A program made the position numbers and the translations under genes. 32,162 nt of DNA, taken from Pseudomonadota bacterium. Lineage in GTDB: Bacteria; Pseudomonadota; Gammaproteobacteria; Burkholderiales; Ferrovaceae. This document shows positions 1 to 9,611 of the stretch, piece after piece. The notes below the pieces were generated by a model. It was given only the letters and a program-made list of their open reading frames with translations, did not search any database and was not told the origin of the DNA. How positions within the stretch are numbered: the stretch's first letter is position 1; each line of letters starts with the position of its first letter. The stretch is taken from NCBI GenBank assembly GCA_028873535.1, contig JAGWIJ010000033.1, forward strand, positions 1 to 32,162, in the 5' to 3' direction.

Positions 1-790
1 GCGGCGACTCGACCCCCAGGATCAGCATGTGCTCGGCCAGCCAGCCCTCGTCACGCGCCATGGTCGAGGCAATGCGCAGCGCGAAGCACTTCTTGCCGAG
101 CAGGGCGTTGCCGCCATAGCCGGACCCGAACGACCAGATCTCGCGCGTTTCCGGGAAATGGCAGATGTACTTGACCGGATTGCACGGCCAGCTGACGTCC
201 CGTTGTCCTGGCTGCAGCGGCGCTCCGACCGAATGCAGACAGGGCACGAAGTCACCGTCCTCACCCAGCTGATCGAGCACGGCGCGACCCATGCGCGTCA
301 TCAGGCGCATGTTGACCACCACATAGGGCGAATCCGACAGTTCCACGCCGATGTGCGCGATCGGGCTGCCGATCGGACCCATGCTGAACGGAATCACGTA
401 CAGCGTGCGGCCGCGCATGCAGCCGGCAAACAGGCCGCGCAGCGTGGCCTTCATGCGCTCCGGATCTTCCCAGTTGTTGTTGGGCCCGGCGTCTTCGCGC
501 CGTTGCGAGCACACGAAGGTGCGATCCTCGACGCGCGCCACGTCCGAGGGATCCGAGCGTGCCAGGTAGGAGTTGGGGCGCTTGAGCGGGTTCAGCCGCG
601 TGATCGCGCCGGCCTGCACCATCTCGTCGAACAGGCGCGCGGATTCCTCGGCCGAACCGTCGCACCAGACGACGCTGGCGGCCTCGGTGAGTGCGGCAAC
701 TTCGGCCACCCAGGCCTTGAGGCGCTGGTGGCGGACATGGTCGGCACCCACCCCGACCGCTGCGGTCGCCACGGATTGCATGGTCTGCAT
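1..790 (-). CDS. pckG: Phosphoenolpyruvate carboxykinase (GTP), N-terminal part
   Basis: This is the first ~263 residues of GTP-dependent PEP carboxykinase, which interconverts oxaloacetate and PEP in the cytoplasm; the gene runs off the left edge and the family is about 600 aa, so over half is missing. The minus-strand reading frame starts [18 protein letters not shown] and carries the family's highly conserved stretch around residues 220-245 ([19 protein letters not shown], followed by [11 protein letters not shown]), which includes the kinase-1 P-loop. An earlier [13 protein letters not shown] and [18 protein letters not shown] are also typical of the GTP family and unlike the ATP-dependent enzyme. 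The start is chosen because GGGAGATGAA sits immediately upstream. gdhA lies upstream on the same strand, with 265 nt between them, enough for an own promoter. Confidence 0.95.
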   Translation of the reverse strand, partial: MQTMQSVATAAVGVGADHVRHQRLKAWVAEVAALTEAASVVWCDGSAEESARLFDEMVQAGAITRLNPLKRPNSYLARSDPSDVARVEDRTFVCSQRREDAGPNNNWEDPERMKATLRGLFAGCMRGRTLYVIPFSMGPIGSPIAHIGVELSDSPYVVVNMRLMTRMGRAVLDQLGEDGDFVPCLHSVGAPLQPGQRDVSWPCNPVKYICHFPETREIWSFGSGYGGNALLGKKCFALRIASTMARDEGWLAEHMLILGVESP

Positions 791-942
791 TTCATCTCCC
801 TTGAAATCAAAAAGGACTGCCTGGCTGTTTCGCGGCCCCGTCCAGCCTCGGTGGTGGCATGTCGCGTGCCTCGTCAGGGGCCAGGGAATCCCTGACGCTC
901 TGGCGCTGCCTTTGTCGCCCCACTTTTTAGTTAATTGCTTAG

Positions 943-961
943 GTAACCGGCTTGTAACCGG
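943..961 (-). promoter_or_regulatory. Direct repeat upstream of pckG, possible operator
   Basis: The octamer GTAACCGG occurs at 943-950 and again at 954-961, a start-to-start spacing of 11 bp, about one helical turn. It lies ~155 nt upstream of the pckG start next to an AT-rich stretch (925-940) that could hold the promoter. Same-face direct repeats are typical of regulator sites, but I cannot name the regulator; this is inference. Confidence 0.35.
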
Positions 962-1030
962 GACTGGCACTATGGCATTCCCGGCGCCGGCAGAAAAGGG
1001 GCTGACGGCAAATTCCAGTGGCCAGCGGCG

Positions 1031-1051
1031 GCGCCAGCGTGGCGCTGGCGC
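1031..1051 (-). terminator. Hairpin just after gdhA, possible terminator
   Basis: A perfect 9-bp inverted repeat (GCGCCAGCG / CGCTGGCGC, loop TGG) begins 5 nt beyond the gdhA stop codon. It has no T-run on the minus strand, so it may only attenuate or protect the 3' end rather than terminate on its own. Confidence 0.4.
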
Positions 1052-1055
1052 GCTC

Positions 1056-2342
<1,287 letters not shown>

Positions 2343-2435
2343 GCTGGTGCCTCCTCCACGGTCGCGCATGCGAATGCGCAGCCGCCATCTGGCACTGTTT
2401 TGCGCCCGGCTGCAAGCCGCCGGGCGCCCTGCCGT

Positions 2436-4670
2436 TCAACCCAGATCGAACACCGACACGGCACGCACCAGCAGTTCGGTCTGTTCGGCCATCGACTTGG
2501 CGGCGGCCGAAGCCTCCTCGACCAGCGCCGCGTTCTGCTGCCCCACATCGTCCATCTGGGTGATCGCCAGATTGATCTGTTCGATCCCCACCGCCTGCTC
2601 GTGACTGGCCGTCGCGATCGAGCCGACGATGCCGTTGACGTTGCGGATGGCCTCGACGATCTGGGTCATCGAACGGCCCGCAGCGTCCACCAGGCGCGCG
2701 CCTTCGCCCACATTGGCCACCGATTCGGTGATCAAGGCCTTGATCTGCTTGGCGGCGTCCGCGCTGCGCCCGGCCAGCGAACGCACTTCGGTGGCGACCA
2801 CCGCGAAACCCCGTCCTTCCGCGCCAGCCCGCGCCGCCTCAACCGCGGCATTGAGCGCCAGGATATTGGTCTGGAAGGCGATGCCATCGATCACGGCAAT
2901 GATGTCGGAAATCCGGCGCGAGCTCTCGGTGATGCTGGCCATCTTGGCCACCACCTGCTCCACTACGGAACCGCCTTCCATGGCGATCTCGGAGGTGTCC
3001 TGCACCATCTGCCGTGCATTGCTGGCGTGTTCGGCATTCTGCCGCACGGTCGACGTGAGCTCTTCGAGCGCCGCGGCGGTTTCTTCCAGTGCGGCGGCCT
3101 GCTGTTCGGTTCGCCGTGCGAGGTCGTCGTTGCCGGTGGCGATCTCGCCGGCGCCCTGCTTGATGGCTTCTGCGCCGCCGCGAATGCGCCCGACAATCTC
3201 GACCAGGCGGGTCACCGTCTGGTTGCAGTCGTCCTTGAGGCGCTCGAAGGTGCCCTGGAAATCGCCCTGCGCCTTGCGGCTGAGATTGCCCTCGGCCATC
3301 GCCGACAGCACCAGCGCGATCTCTGCCAGGCCGCGGCTGTTGATCTCGAGCAGGCGGTTGATATCCTTGGCGAGCTGCGCAAAGAAGCCGGTCTTGCCCT
3401 CCAGCGCAAGTCGCTGCGTGAAGTCGCCCGCCGCGGCCGCAGCGACAATGCCGCTGGTCTCGTGTTCGACCGCCAGTTCCAGCGTGCGGTCCTGCCATTC
3501 GACCACAGTACCCAGACGCTCGCGACGTTCGTTGAAGATCGGATTCGCCGTCAGTGCGAAGGTGAGACCGGCGACCTTGATCTGGGTACGATGGGTGGCG
3601 CTGAGGCTGCCCAGCAGGTTGCGCTGGTGCGCCGGGTTGCGATGGAAATCGTCGAAGTTGACCCCCTGCAGGCGGCCGGCGTCAAAGCCCGGCAGCGCCT
3701 GTCGCAACTGATCCTGGACCTCATGGAACATGCGCGTGACCGCCGGGTTGAGATAGCGGATCACGCCGTCGGGGTCGGCCAGCATGACGTTCGCCGAGCT
3801 GGCATCGAGGGCGCTGCGCACGCGATGGTTTTCGTCCGCAACGCGCGCCGCCTCGGCAATCTCGAATCCCAGCCGGGTCTGCATCGAACTCAGGCTTTGC
3901 TGCAGCGTGCCCAGTTCATCGCTGCGCTGCACGTCGACATTGCTGCGATAGTCGCCCGCACTGATGTTGCGCGTCAGCTCCACCATGGCACGCAGCGGCT
4001 GCAGCACACCGCGCAGGAACAGCGGCGCCATCAACAGCTGCAGCACAGCAGCCATGGCCGCCCAGCCCAGGATGCCTTCGACGGCATTGGCCGACCCGCC
4101 CAGCAGGCGTATCGACCAGGCACCCAGGATCAGCAGGGCTGGCAGCGCCGCATGCAGCGCATAGCGCGCTGCCAGCGGCAGATCGCGCAAGCAGCGCGCA
4201 GCCACCGCCCACGGCCGGCCGCTGACCACCGAGCCCTGCTCGACCCGGACCCGGCCAGCGCGGCCTTCCTGGATGCTGCGGTAGATCTCGGCGGCGCGGT
4301 CGATCTGCGCCTGCGTCGGGCGCGTGCGCACCGACAGATAGGCCACCACCTTGCCGTCTTCGTAGACCGGCGTGGCACGCGCCAGCACCCAGTAGAACGC
4401 GCCGTCCTTGCAGCGGTTCTTGACCATGCCGGTCCAGGGTCGCCCGGCCTTGAGCGTGTTCCAGAGGTCGGCGAAGGCCTCAGGCGGCATGTCGGGATGG
4501 CGGACGATATTGTGGGGCGCGCCAATGACCTCGGCCGCGGTGAACCCGCTGATGTCGATGAAAGCCTTGTTGGCGTAGTCAATGACACCCTTGAGGTTGG
4601 TACGCGAGACGATCATCTGATCCTCGCCAACCTTGATTTCCTTGTCCAGGACAGGGAGATTCCTGCGCAT
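2436..4670 (-). CDS. Aer-like methyl-accepting chemotaxis protein with two PAS domains
   Basis: This 744-aa receptor probably senses redox or energy state and signals to CheA/CheW. Residues ~15-118 form an Aer-type PAS domain, including [18 protein letters not shown] and [18 protein letters not shown], regions close to E. coli Aer where FAD is bound. Two hydrophobic segments (~170-190 and 198-220) form a membrane hairpin with little periplasmic loop, followed by a HAMP-like region, a second PAS domain (~285-395), a second HAMP-like stretch and the signalling domain (~500-730) with the conserved tip [20 protein letters not shown]. The start at 4670 is chosen from TGAGGTTGCG upstream and agreement with Aer N-termini. 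Both sensor domains are cytoplasmic, so an internal signal is likely. Ligand of PAS2 is unknown. Confidence 0.93.
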   Translation of the reverse strand: MRRNLPVLDKEIKVGEDQMIVSRTNLKGVIDYANKAFIDISGFTAAEVIGAPHNIVRHPDMPPEAFADLWNTLKAGRPWTGMVKNRCKDGAFYWVLARATPVYEDGKVVAYLSVRTRPTQAQIDRAAEIYRSIQEGRAGRVRVEQGSVVSGRPWAVAARCLRDLPLAARYALHAALPALLILGAWSIRLLGGSANAVEGILGWAAMAAVLQLLMAPLFLRGVLQPLRAMVELTRNISAGDYRSNVDVQRSDELGTLQQSLSSMQTRLGFEIAEAARVADENHRVRSALDASSANVMLADPDGVIRYLNPAVTRMFHEVQDQLRQALPGFDAGRLQGVNFDDFHRNPAHQRNLLGSLSATHRTQIKVAGLTFALTANPIFNERRERLGTVVEWQDRTLELAVEHETSGIVAAAAAGDFTQRLALEGKTGFFAQLAKDINRLLEINSRGLAEIALVLSAMAEGNLSRKAQGDFQGTFERLKDDCNQTVTRLVEIVGRIRGGAEAIKQGAGEIATGNDDLARRTEQQAAALEETAAALEELTSTVRQNAEHASNARQMVQDTSEIAMEGGSVVEQVVAKMASITESSRRISDIIAVIDGIAFQTNILALNAAVEAARAGAEGRGFAVVATEVRSLAGRSADAAKQIKALITESVANVGEGARLVDAAGRSMTQIVEAIRNVNGIVGSIATASHEQAVGIEQINLAITQMDDVGQQNAALVEEASAAAKSMAEQTELLVRAVSVFDLG

Positions 4671-4905
4671 CGCAACCTCATTGAAATGATGTCCACGCTG
4701 CTGGATCAACGGCATACCGCGTGAAAACTTGACCTCGGAACGACCTGTTCAGCGCCACAGCGCAGCCGCGCCCGTGCGCGCATGGTTCGATTGGATCATG
4801 CGCGCCGACATCGCCCTGTCACGCGCGCATGAGAACGTGGCTGCAGATCATGTCCACACCTGCCAGCGAGTTGCCGCTGGCGGCACACACCACGGAGAGT
4901 ACGCA

Positions 4906-7854
4906 ATGACATCGAAGATATTCCTCGGCACGCTACGCCTTGCCGCCCTCGCGCTGGCGGTCCAGACCAGCCTGGCCGCCCGGGCAAACGTCGAGCCGGA
5001 ATCCGCGCTTCCTGCAGCCCAGCTCGCGACCGGTCAGTACATCACGCCGCTGGCCGTGCAGGGCGCCGTGCAGCAGTTCCTGAATCCGGGCCTGGCCGCT
5101 CATCCCGATTTCATCGCCGGCGAGGCCGTGCGCTCGCAACTCAGCCCGGACGGGACCACGCTTGCCGTGATCTGCGCCGGCCAGAACTCGCTCGACAAGC
5201 CCGACGGCACCACGGATGTCGCCAACTCGACCCAGTACATCTTCCTGTTCGACGTCGCCGGTGCCCACAAGACCAGTCCGCTCCTGAGCCAGGTGATCCA
5301 GCAGACCAACGCCCACGTGGGCCTGGTGTTCTCGCGGGATGGCAGCACGCTCTACGCTGCCGGCGGCAAAGACGACAAGGTCTATGTCTACAAGCACGGC
5401 AGCAGCGGCTGGACCGCCGGGACCAGCATCGCGCTCGGCCACAAGGCTGGCATCGGTCTGGGCGTCAGCCCCAACGCCAGCGGTCTGGCGGTTTCGGCCG
5501 ACGGCAGCACCCTGGTGGCCGTCAACAACTACAACGACTCGGTCAGCGTGATCGATACAGCCACCGGCACGGTGCGTTACGAACACGATCTGCGTCCCTA
5601 TTTCGCCAACAACGAAGGGATCAGTGGCGGCGTCGGCGGCACCTTTCCGTTCGGCGTGGCGATCAAGGGCAACGGCATCGCCTACGTGAGCTCGGATCGC
5701 GACCGCGAAGTCGTCGTGCTGGACATCTCCGCCCCCAACGCCGCCCATCTGGTGAAGCGCATCGCGCTCGACGGCAATGGACTTGGCCTGACCCTGGACG
5801 CCAGCGGCAAGCAGCTGTTCGTGGCGCAGGACAACGCCGACCAGGTCGCGGTGATCGACACGACCAGCAATACCGTCGTGCGCAAGATCGACGCACGCGC
5901 CCCCGCCGGACTGCTGCCCGCCGTCGAGGAGGGCAGCAGGCAGCACCATGACGCGCGCTACACCGGAGCGGCGACCTTCGCCACCACCGTGTCACCGGAT
6001 GGCCGCACGCTCTACGCCGTCAATTCCGCGGCCAACGCGATTGCCGTGATCCCGCTGACTGGCGAGGATGCCTATCAGGTCAGCGGCCTGATCCCGACCG
6101 CTTATGAGCCGCATGACCTTACCTTCAGCGCCGACGGCAGCTGGATGTACATCATCAACGGCAAGAGCGTGACCGGTCCCAACTCCGAGCACCTCTACGG
6201 CAATACCGCCCACCTCACCACCACCACCTATCCGGGCGGCAACACGGCGGCGGCCTCGGCGGCCTCGGCTTCCAACCAGTACCAGTTCCAACTCGAGCGC
6301 GCCTCGCTGGTCAGCGCCCCGGTGCCGCATCGCGGCGCGCTGCGCTCGCTCACGGCCAAGGTCGCCCAGAACAACAACTACGGTGTGGAACCCGGCGAGC
6401 ATGACCAGAAGGTCGTCGAGTTCCTGCGCGAGCACATCCATCACGTGATCTACATCGTGAAGGAGAACCGCACCTATGACCAGATCCTGGGTGACCTCGG
6501 CAACGGTGCCAACGGCGACGCGTCGCTGGCCGTGTTCGGCGAACCCATCACGCCGAACTTCCACCGCCTTGCCAGCCAGTTCGTGACCCTGGACAATTTC
6601 CGTGACCCCGGTGACGGCAGCATGGACGGCTGGTCCTGGGCCCTGCAGGGTCGCGTCACCAATACCGAGACCATCACCCAGCAGATCAACTACGCCTTCG
6701 TCAGCCGCGGCCTGTCCTACGAATCCGAAGGATCCAACCGCAATGTGCCGGTCAACCTGCCGACCGTGGCCGAACGTGATGCCGCTGCCGGCCCTGCCGG
6801 CACCACCAACTACAGCAACGCATCGGCGGGCATCCTGGGCGGCACTGCCAACCTGCTCGCAGGCGGCGGCAACCACGCCTCGGCGGATGCGCCCTACGGC
6901 GTCCAGTCGAGCTTCATCTACGATGCCGCGCTGCAAGCCGGCCGCAGCGTGCGCAACTACGGCTTCCGGGTGAACAATATCGGCAGCATCGGCACCATTG
7001 CCGCGCCGGTGGCGGCTCCCTTCGCCGCTGGCATCATCCAGGTGGCACCGCTCGACGTGTCGCTCAAGGCCAACACCGACGTCTACTTCCGCGGCTACGA
7101 CCAGAACTACCCGGACCTGTGGCGTTTCGACGAGTGGAAGCGCGAATTCGACCAGTACGTCACGGCAGGCACGCTGCCGAACCTGTCGCTGGTGCGCTTC
7201 AGCCACGACCACACCGGCGCGTTCTCCAGCGCCCTGGGTGGCGTCAACACGCCGGAAACCCAGCAGGCCGACGACGACCTGGCCGTCGGCAAGCTGGTCG
7301 AGGCGGTCGCCAACAGCCCCTTCGCAGCGGATACCTTGATCATCGTGACCGAGGACGACTGCCAGGACGGCCCTGACCATGTCGACTCGCACCGTGCCAC
7401 CGCCTATGTGGTCGGCGCCTACGTCAAGCAGGGCGCCGTGGTCAGCACGCGCTACAGCCAGATCAACGCGCTGCGCACCATCGAAGACGTGCTGGGCACG
7501 CCGCACATGAACCTCAACACGGCCTCGCAGTTGCCGATGAGCGACGTGTTCGACATCCACTCCACCGGCAGCTGGACCTACACGGCGGACGCATCGACGA
7601 TTCTCAAGAGCACCTCGCTGTCGCTCGCAGGCAATGGCCTGGGTGTCCGCTACGCCAAGGGCCCGGACGTGCGGCCCACGCACGATGCCGCCTACTGGGC
7701 ACGTGTCAGCGCCGGCTTCGATTTCTCGGACGCCGACCGCGTGCCGCCGGCCCAGTACAACAAGGTGCTGTGGCAGGGGCTCAAGGGCGACCTGCCTTAT
7801 CCCGCCCTGGTTGGCAGCAGCAGCGGCATCCGGCGTGAGGGCGACGACGACTGA
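4906..7854 (+). CDS. Secreted YVTN beta-propeller plus phosphoesterase protein
   Basis: The 982-aa product begins with a signal peptide (basic MTSK, a hydrophobic core, then SLAARA before NVEPES), so it is exported. Residues ~60-480 form a YVTN/lactonase-type beta-propeller with repeated blades such as AVNNYNDSVSVIDTATGTV and FVAQDNADQVAVIDTTSNTV. From ~515 it is a phosphoesterase of the AcpA/phospholipase C superfamily: YIVKENRTYDQILGDL (~517-532), FRDPGDGSMDGWSW (~565), RFSHDHTG (~764) and EDDCQDGPDHVDSHR (~812), the last two carrying likely metal ligands. The propeller may bind the enzyme's substrate or the envelope. The start at 4906 is set by CGGAGAG seven bases upstream and the signal peptide; an upstream in-frame start would bury it. 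The gene ends in a clear terminator. Substrate is unknown. Confidence 0.88.
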   Translation: MTSKIFLGTLRLAALALAVQTSLAARANVEPESALPAAQLATGQYITPLAVQGAVQQFLNPGLAAHPDFIAGEAVRSQLSPDGTTLAVICAGQNSLDKPDGTTDVANSTQYIFLFDVAGAHKTSPLLSQVIQQTNAHVGLVFSRDGSTLYAAGGKDDKVYVYKHGSSGWTAGTSIALGHKAGIGLGVSPNASGLAVSADGSTLVAVNNYNDSVSVIDTATGTVRYEHDLRPYFANNEGISGGVGGTFPFGVAIKGNGIAYVSSDRDREVVVLDISAPNAAHLVKRIALDGNGLGLTLDASGKQLFVAQDNADQVAVIDTTSNTVVRKIDARAPAGLLPAVEEGSRQHHDARYTGAATFATTVSPDGRTLYAVNSAANAIAVIPLTGEDAYQVSGLIPTAYEPHDLTFSADGSWMYIINGKSVTGPNSEHLYGNTAHLTTTTYPGGNTAAASAASASNQYQFQLERASLVSAPVPHRGALRSLTAKVAQNNNYGVEPGEHDQKVVEFLREHIHHVIYIVKENRTYDQILGDLGNGANGDASLAVFGEPITPNFHRLASQFVTLDNFRDPGDGSMDGWSWALQGRVTNTETITQQINYAFVSRGLSYESEGSNRNVPVNLPTVAERDAAAGPAGTTNYSNASAGILGGTANLLAGGGNHASADAPYGVQSSFIYDAALQAGRSVRNYGFRVNNIGSIGTIAAPVAAPFAAGIIQVAPLDVSLKANTDVYFRGYDQNYPDLWRFDEWKREFDQYVTAGTLPNLSLVRFSHDHTGAFSSALGGVNTPETQQADDDLAVGKLVEAVANSPFAADTLIIVTEDDCQDGPDHVDSHRATAYVVGAYVKQGAVVSTRYSQINALRTIEDVLGTPHMNLNTASQLPMSDVFDIHSTGSWTYTADASTILKSTSLSLAGNGLGVRYAKGPDVRPTHDAAYWARVSAGFDFSDADRVPPAQYNKVLWQGLKGDLPYPALVGSSSGIRREGDDD

Positions 7855-7880
7855 CACCTGACGCACGTGCGCTGAAGCGA

Positions 7881-7909
7881 GCGGCCACCCGTCCCGGGTG
7901 GCCGCTTTT
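7881..7909 (+). terminator. Rho-independent terminator after the phosphoesterase gene
   Basis: A perfect 10-bp stem GCGGCCACCC / GGGTGGCCGC with loop GTCCC is followed by TTTT. It lies 26 nt past the stop codon at 7854 and separates this gene from the FNR-box promoter downstream. Confidence 0.9.
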
Positions 7910-7955
7910 GCATTGTCGACGAGGTCCGGCCCGCGCGCTGAAGGGTGCGCAAAGC

Positions 7956-7969
7956 TTGATCGATATCAA
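7956..7969 (+). promoter_or_regulatory. FNR/ANR-type operator
   Basis: TTGATCGATATCAA matches the consensus TTGAT-N4-ATCAA of FNR/ANR/CRP-FNR family sites at all ten defined positions. Its centre (7962.5) lies ~41.5 bp before the transcription start expected from the -10 hexamer at 7991, the geometry of a class II activated promoter. It is 97 nt upstream of the ORF at 8066. Confidence 0.8.
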
Positions 7970-7990
7970 GGCAAGCGCAGCGGTCAAGCC

Positions 7991-8004
7991 TACGATAGCA
8001 GAGA
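7991..8004 (+). promoter_or_regulatory. Predicted -10 element and start site of the FNR-dependent promoter
   Basis: TACGAT at 7991-7996 resembles the TATAAT -10 box (4 of 6) and would start transcription near 8003-8004. No good -35 hexamer is present, as expected when the activator occupies that region. Confidence 0.55.
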
Positions 8005-8065
8005 CATCATTTGTGGTGGCCGGCCGGCAGCCGACCGTCGAACCCGCAACCCAAAGGAGAATGCC

Positions 8066-8425
8066 ATGAAAGCAACCCGACTTTTGTTTGCCGCGCTTCT
8101 GGCGGCGACCGCGACACTGGCAGGCGCCGCGGACAGTGCGAACAGCGCCCCGGTCGCCACTGGCGGCGCGCAACAGGTCTACGGTTCACAATTGATGACG
8201 GCGCAGGAACGCCAGGAATTTCGCACCCGGATGCGTGCCGCAAAAACAGTGGAAGAACGCGCGCGCATCCGCGAAGAACATCATGCCGCGATGCAGGAAC
8301 GCGCCAAGGAACGGGGGGTGACGCTGCCCGACAGCGTGCCCGGTTCCGGTGGCGGCATGGGCGGTGGCGCCGGCATGGGACCCAATCGCGGCATGGGTGG
8401 CGGCCGTCCCGGTGGCCGGCAATAG
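8066..8425 (+). CDS. Small exported Gly/Met-rich protein of unknown function
   Basis: The 119-aa product has a signal peptide (MKATRLLFAALLAATATLAG, cleavage likely after GAA), a charged, probably helical middle (ERQEFRTRMRAAKTVEERAR, then EEHHAAMQERAKERG) and a low-complexity tail built of Gly, Met and Arg (GGGMGGGAGMGPNRGMGGG). AAAGGAGA six bases before the ATG fixes the start. The helical repeat resembles small periplasmic Spy/CpxP-like proteins and the His/Met content could bind metal, but I do not recognise a defined family. The FNR-type box upstream suggests expression under oxygen limitation; this is inference from the site. Confidence 0.8.
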   Translation: MKATRLLFAALLAATATLAGAADSANSAPVATGGAQQVYGSQLMTAQERQEFRTRMRAAKTVEERARIREEHHAAMQERAKERGVTLPDSVPGSGGGMGGGAGMGPNRGMGGGRPGGRQ

Positions 8426-8508
8426 TGTGGCATTGGTCCGGGCGGCGCTCAGGGCACGCCAGTCGCCGTGCATGAGTGCTGCAACCGACGCCGCAGACCG
8501 CCCGACTG

Positions 8509-8712
8509 ATGGCCAAGAAATTCCCACTTGCTCCCAAACATCCCGAGCGCATCTGCTGGGGATGTGACCGGTACTGTCCGGCCGATTCGCTGGCCTGCGG
8601 CGGTGGAACGGACCGCACCCAGCACCCGGCCGAGACCATCGGCGAGGACTGGTACCTGATCGGTGATTGGGGCCTGGACCCGGTGCGCACGAAGGAACCT
8701 CCGCAGCACTGA
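8509..8712 (+). CDS. DUF3079 family small Cys-rich protein
   Basis: The 67-aa protein starts MAKKFPLAPKHPERICWGCD and contains RYCPADSLACGGGTDRTQHP and then EDWYLIGDWGLD, the conserved core of DUF3079 proteins. Four cysteines (CWGC, YC, AC) suggest metal binding, but the function of the family is not known. The start at 8509 matches family members; an in-frame start at 8476 would add eleven atypical residues. No clear ribosome-binding site is visible. It lies 83 nt after the Gly/Met-rich gene, possibly in the same transcript, and ends 4 nt before the convergent protease gene. Confidence 0.85.
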   Translation: MAKKFPLAPKHPERICWGCDRYCPADSLACGGGTDRTQHPAETIGEDWYLIGDWGLDPVRTKEPPQH

Positions 8713-8716
8713 GGCT

Positions 8717-9502
8717 TCATGCCCCCGCGCCGGACAGCTTGCCCGGCACCTCCATCAGGGCCGTGGCTGCCGGCGCGCCGGCAGCCGCCGTCAGGGTCAG
8801 CAGGATGTCGGCGTACCACGCGCAGTTCAGCCCCAACGCCTCGTCGACCCGTCGGTCGCGGCCACCGATGTCCATGCGCGCGGAATGCACGCCCAGCAGT
8901 TTCCACGGCAAGTCCCCATCCGTGCCAGCCTGGCGCATGACCACCGGAGCGCCGCTGGTGCCGCGATGGGTGCGCGCGTCGGTCAGAAAGTAGCCGAGGC
9001 CCTGGAAGCGCATGCCAAACGAGGAGGCGATGGCGGCGCGGCGCACCACCGGCAGGTGGTGGAGGGTATCGTGGAAACCCAGCGGAAAGCCCACGATCAG
9101 CAGCGGCGAGCCCACCTCCACTTCCTGCAAGGTGCGCTGCAGATGGTCCGGCGTGAAGCAGCGCACGCAGGCCGATGCCGGCAATACCTTGCGATCGAGT
9201 TCGATGGTGGCCACGTCGATCTCGCCGCCGCTGTCGCAACCCTGGTGCCAGACGCTCTTGCCATCGGCATAGAGCGGCACCGACAGCACCACCGAGCGGG
9301 TCAGGTTGTCCAGGTCCGCATGCACTTCGATTTCAATCCGGTCCGGGAAGTGGTCGGTGGGCCGGTCGATCAGCACGTGACGGCTGGTCACCAGGTACAC
9401 GCGCCCATCGCGTTCGAAAAAGAAGCCGCTGGCCCCGGTCAGCACCCGGTTGCCGAGCAGGGTCGAGACGCTGGCGGTGGTGAGCAGCAGGGGTTCGATC
9501 AT
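8717..9502 (-). CDS. Trypsin-like serine peptidase domain protein
   Basis: The 261-aa protein has a chymotrypsin-fold catalytic triad in the right order: His42 in TSRHVL, Asp96 in EIDVATIEL and Ser183 in THRGTSGAPV. The glycine-rich nucleophile loop and the preceding VGFPLGF are typical of bacterial trypsin-like peptidases of the DegP-related type without PDZ domains. No signal peptide is visible from this start, so it may be cytoplasmic. The frame is open for a further 82 codons upstream, but that extension is Arg/Cys-rich and looks non-coding; MIEPLLLTTASVSTLLGN is the natural start, although its ribosome site is weak. Substrate unknown. It lies downstream of another minus-strand gene of unknown role. 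Confidence 0.75.
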   Translation of the reverse strand: MIEPLLLTTASVSTLLGNRVLTGASGFFFERDGRVYLVTSRHVLIDRPTDHFPDRIEIEVHADLDNLTRSVVLSVPLYADGKSVWHQGCDSGGEIDVATIELDRKVLPASACVRCFTPDHLQRTLQEVEVGSPLLIVGFPLGFHDTLHHLPVVRRAAIASSFGMRFQGLGYFLTDARTHRGTSGAPVVMRQAGTDGDLPWKLLGVHSARMDIGGRDRRVDEALGLNCAWYADILLTLTAAAGAPAATALMEVPGKLSGAGA

Positions 9503-9611
9503 GGTCACGCATGGTCGCACATCCACGCCTCCGTCCGCGAAATGGCGTGCTGCCGCGTGGACCCGCCAGGGCAATCCAGCCTGGCGCGTGCTCGGGCCCT
9601 GGCCGGAAATC

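Noticed and set aside
4800-4860. CTGTCAC near 4817 as half of a Pho box for the phosphoesterase gene
   Set aside because: Only one heptamer is present and no second copy follows at 11 bp; not distinguishable from chance.
5992-7866. A 624-codon minus-strand open frame
   Set aside because: Antisense shadow of the phosphoesterase gene; no ribosome site and no recognisable domains.
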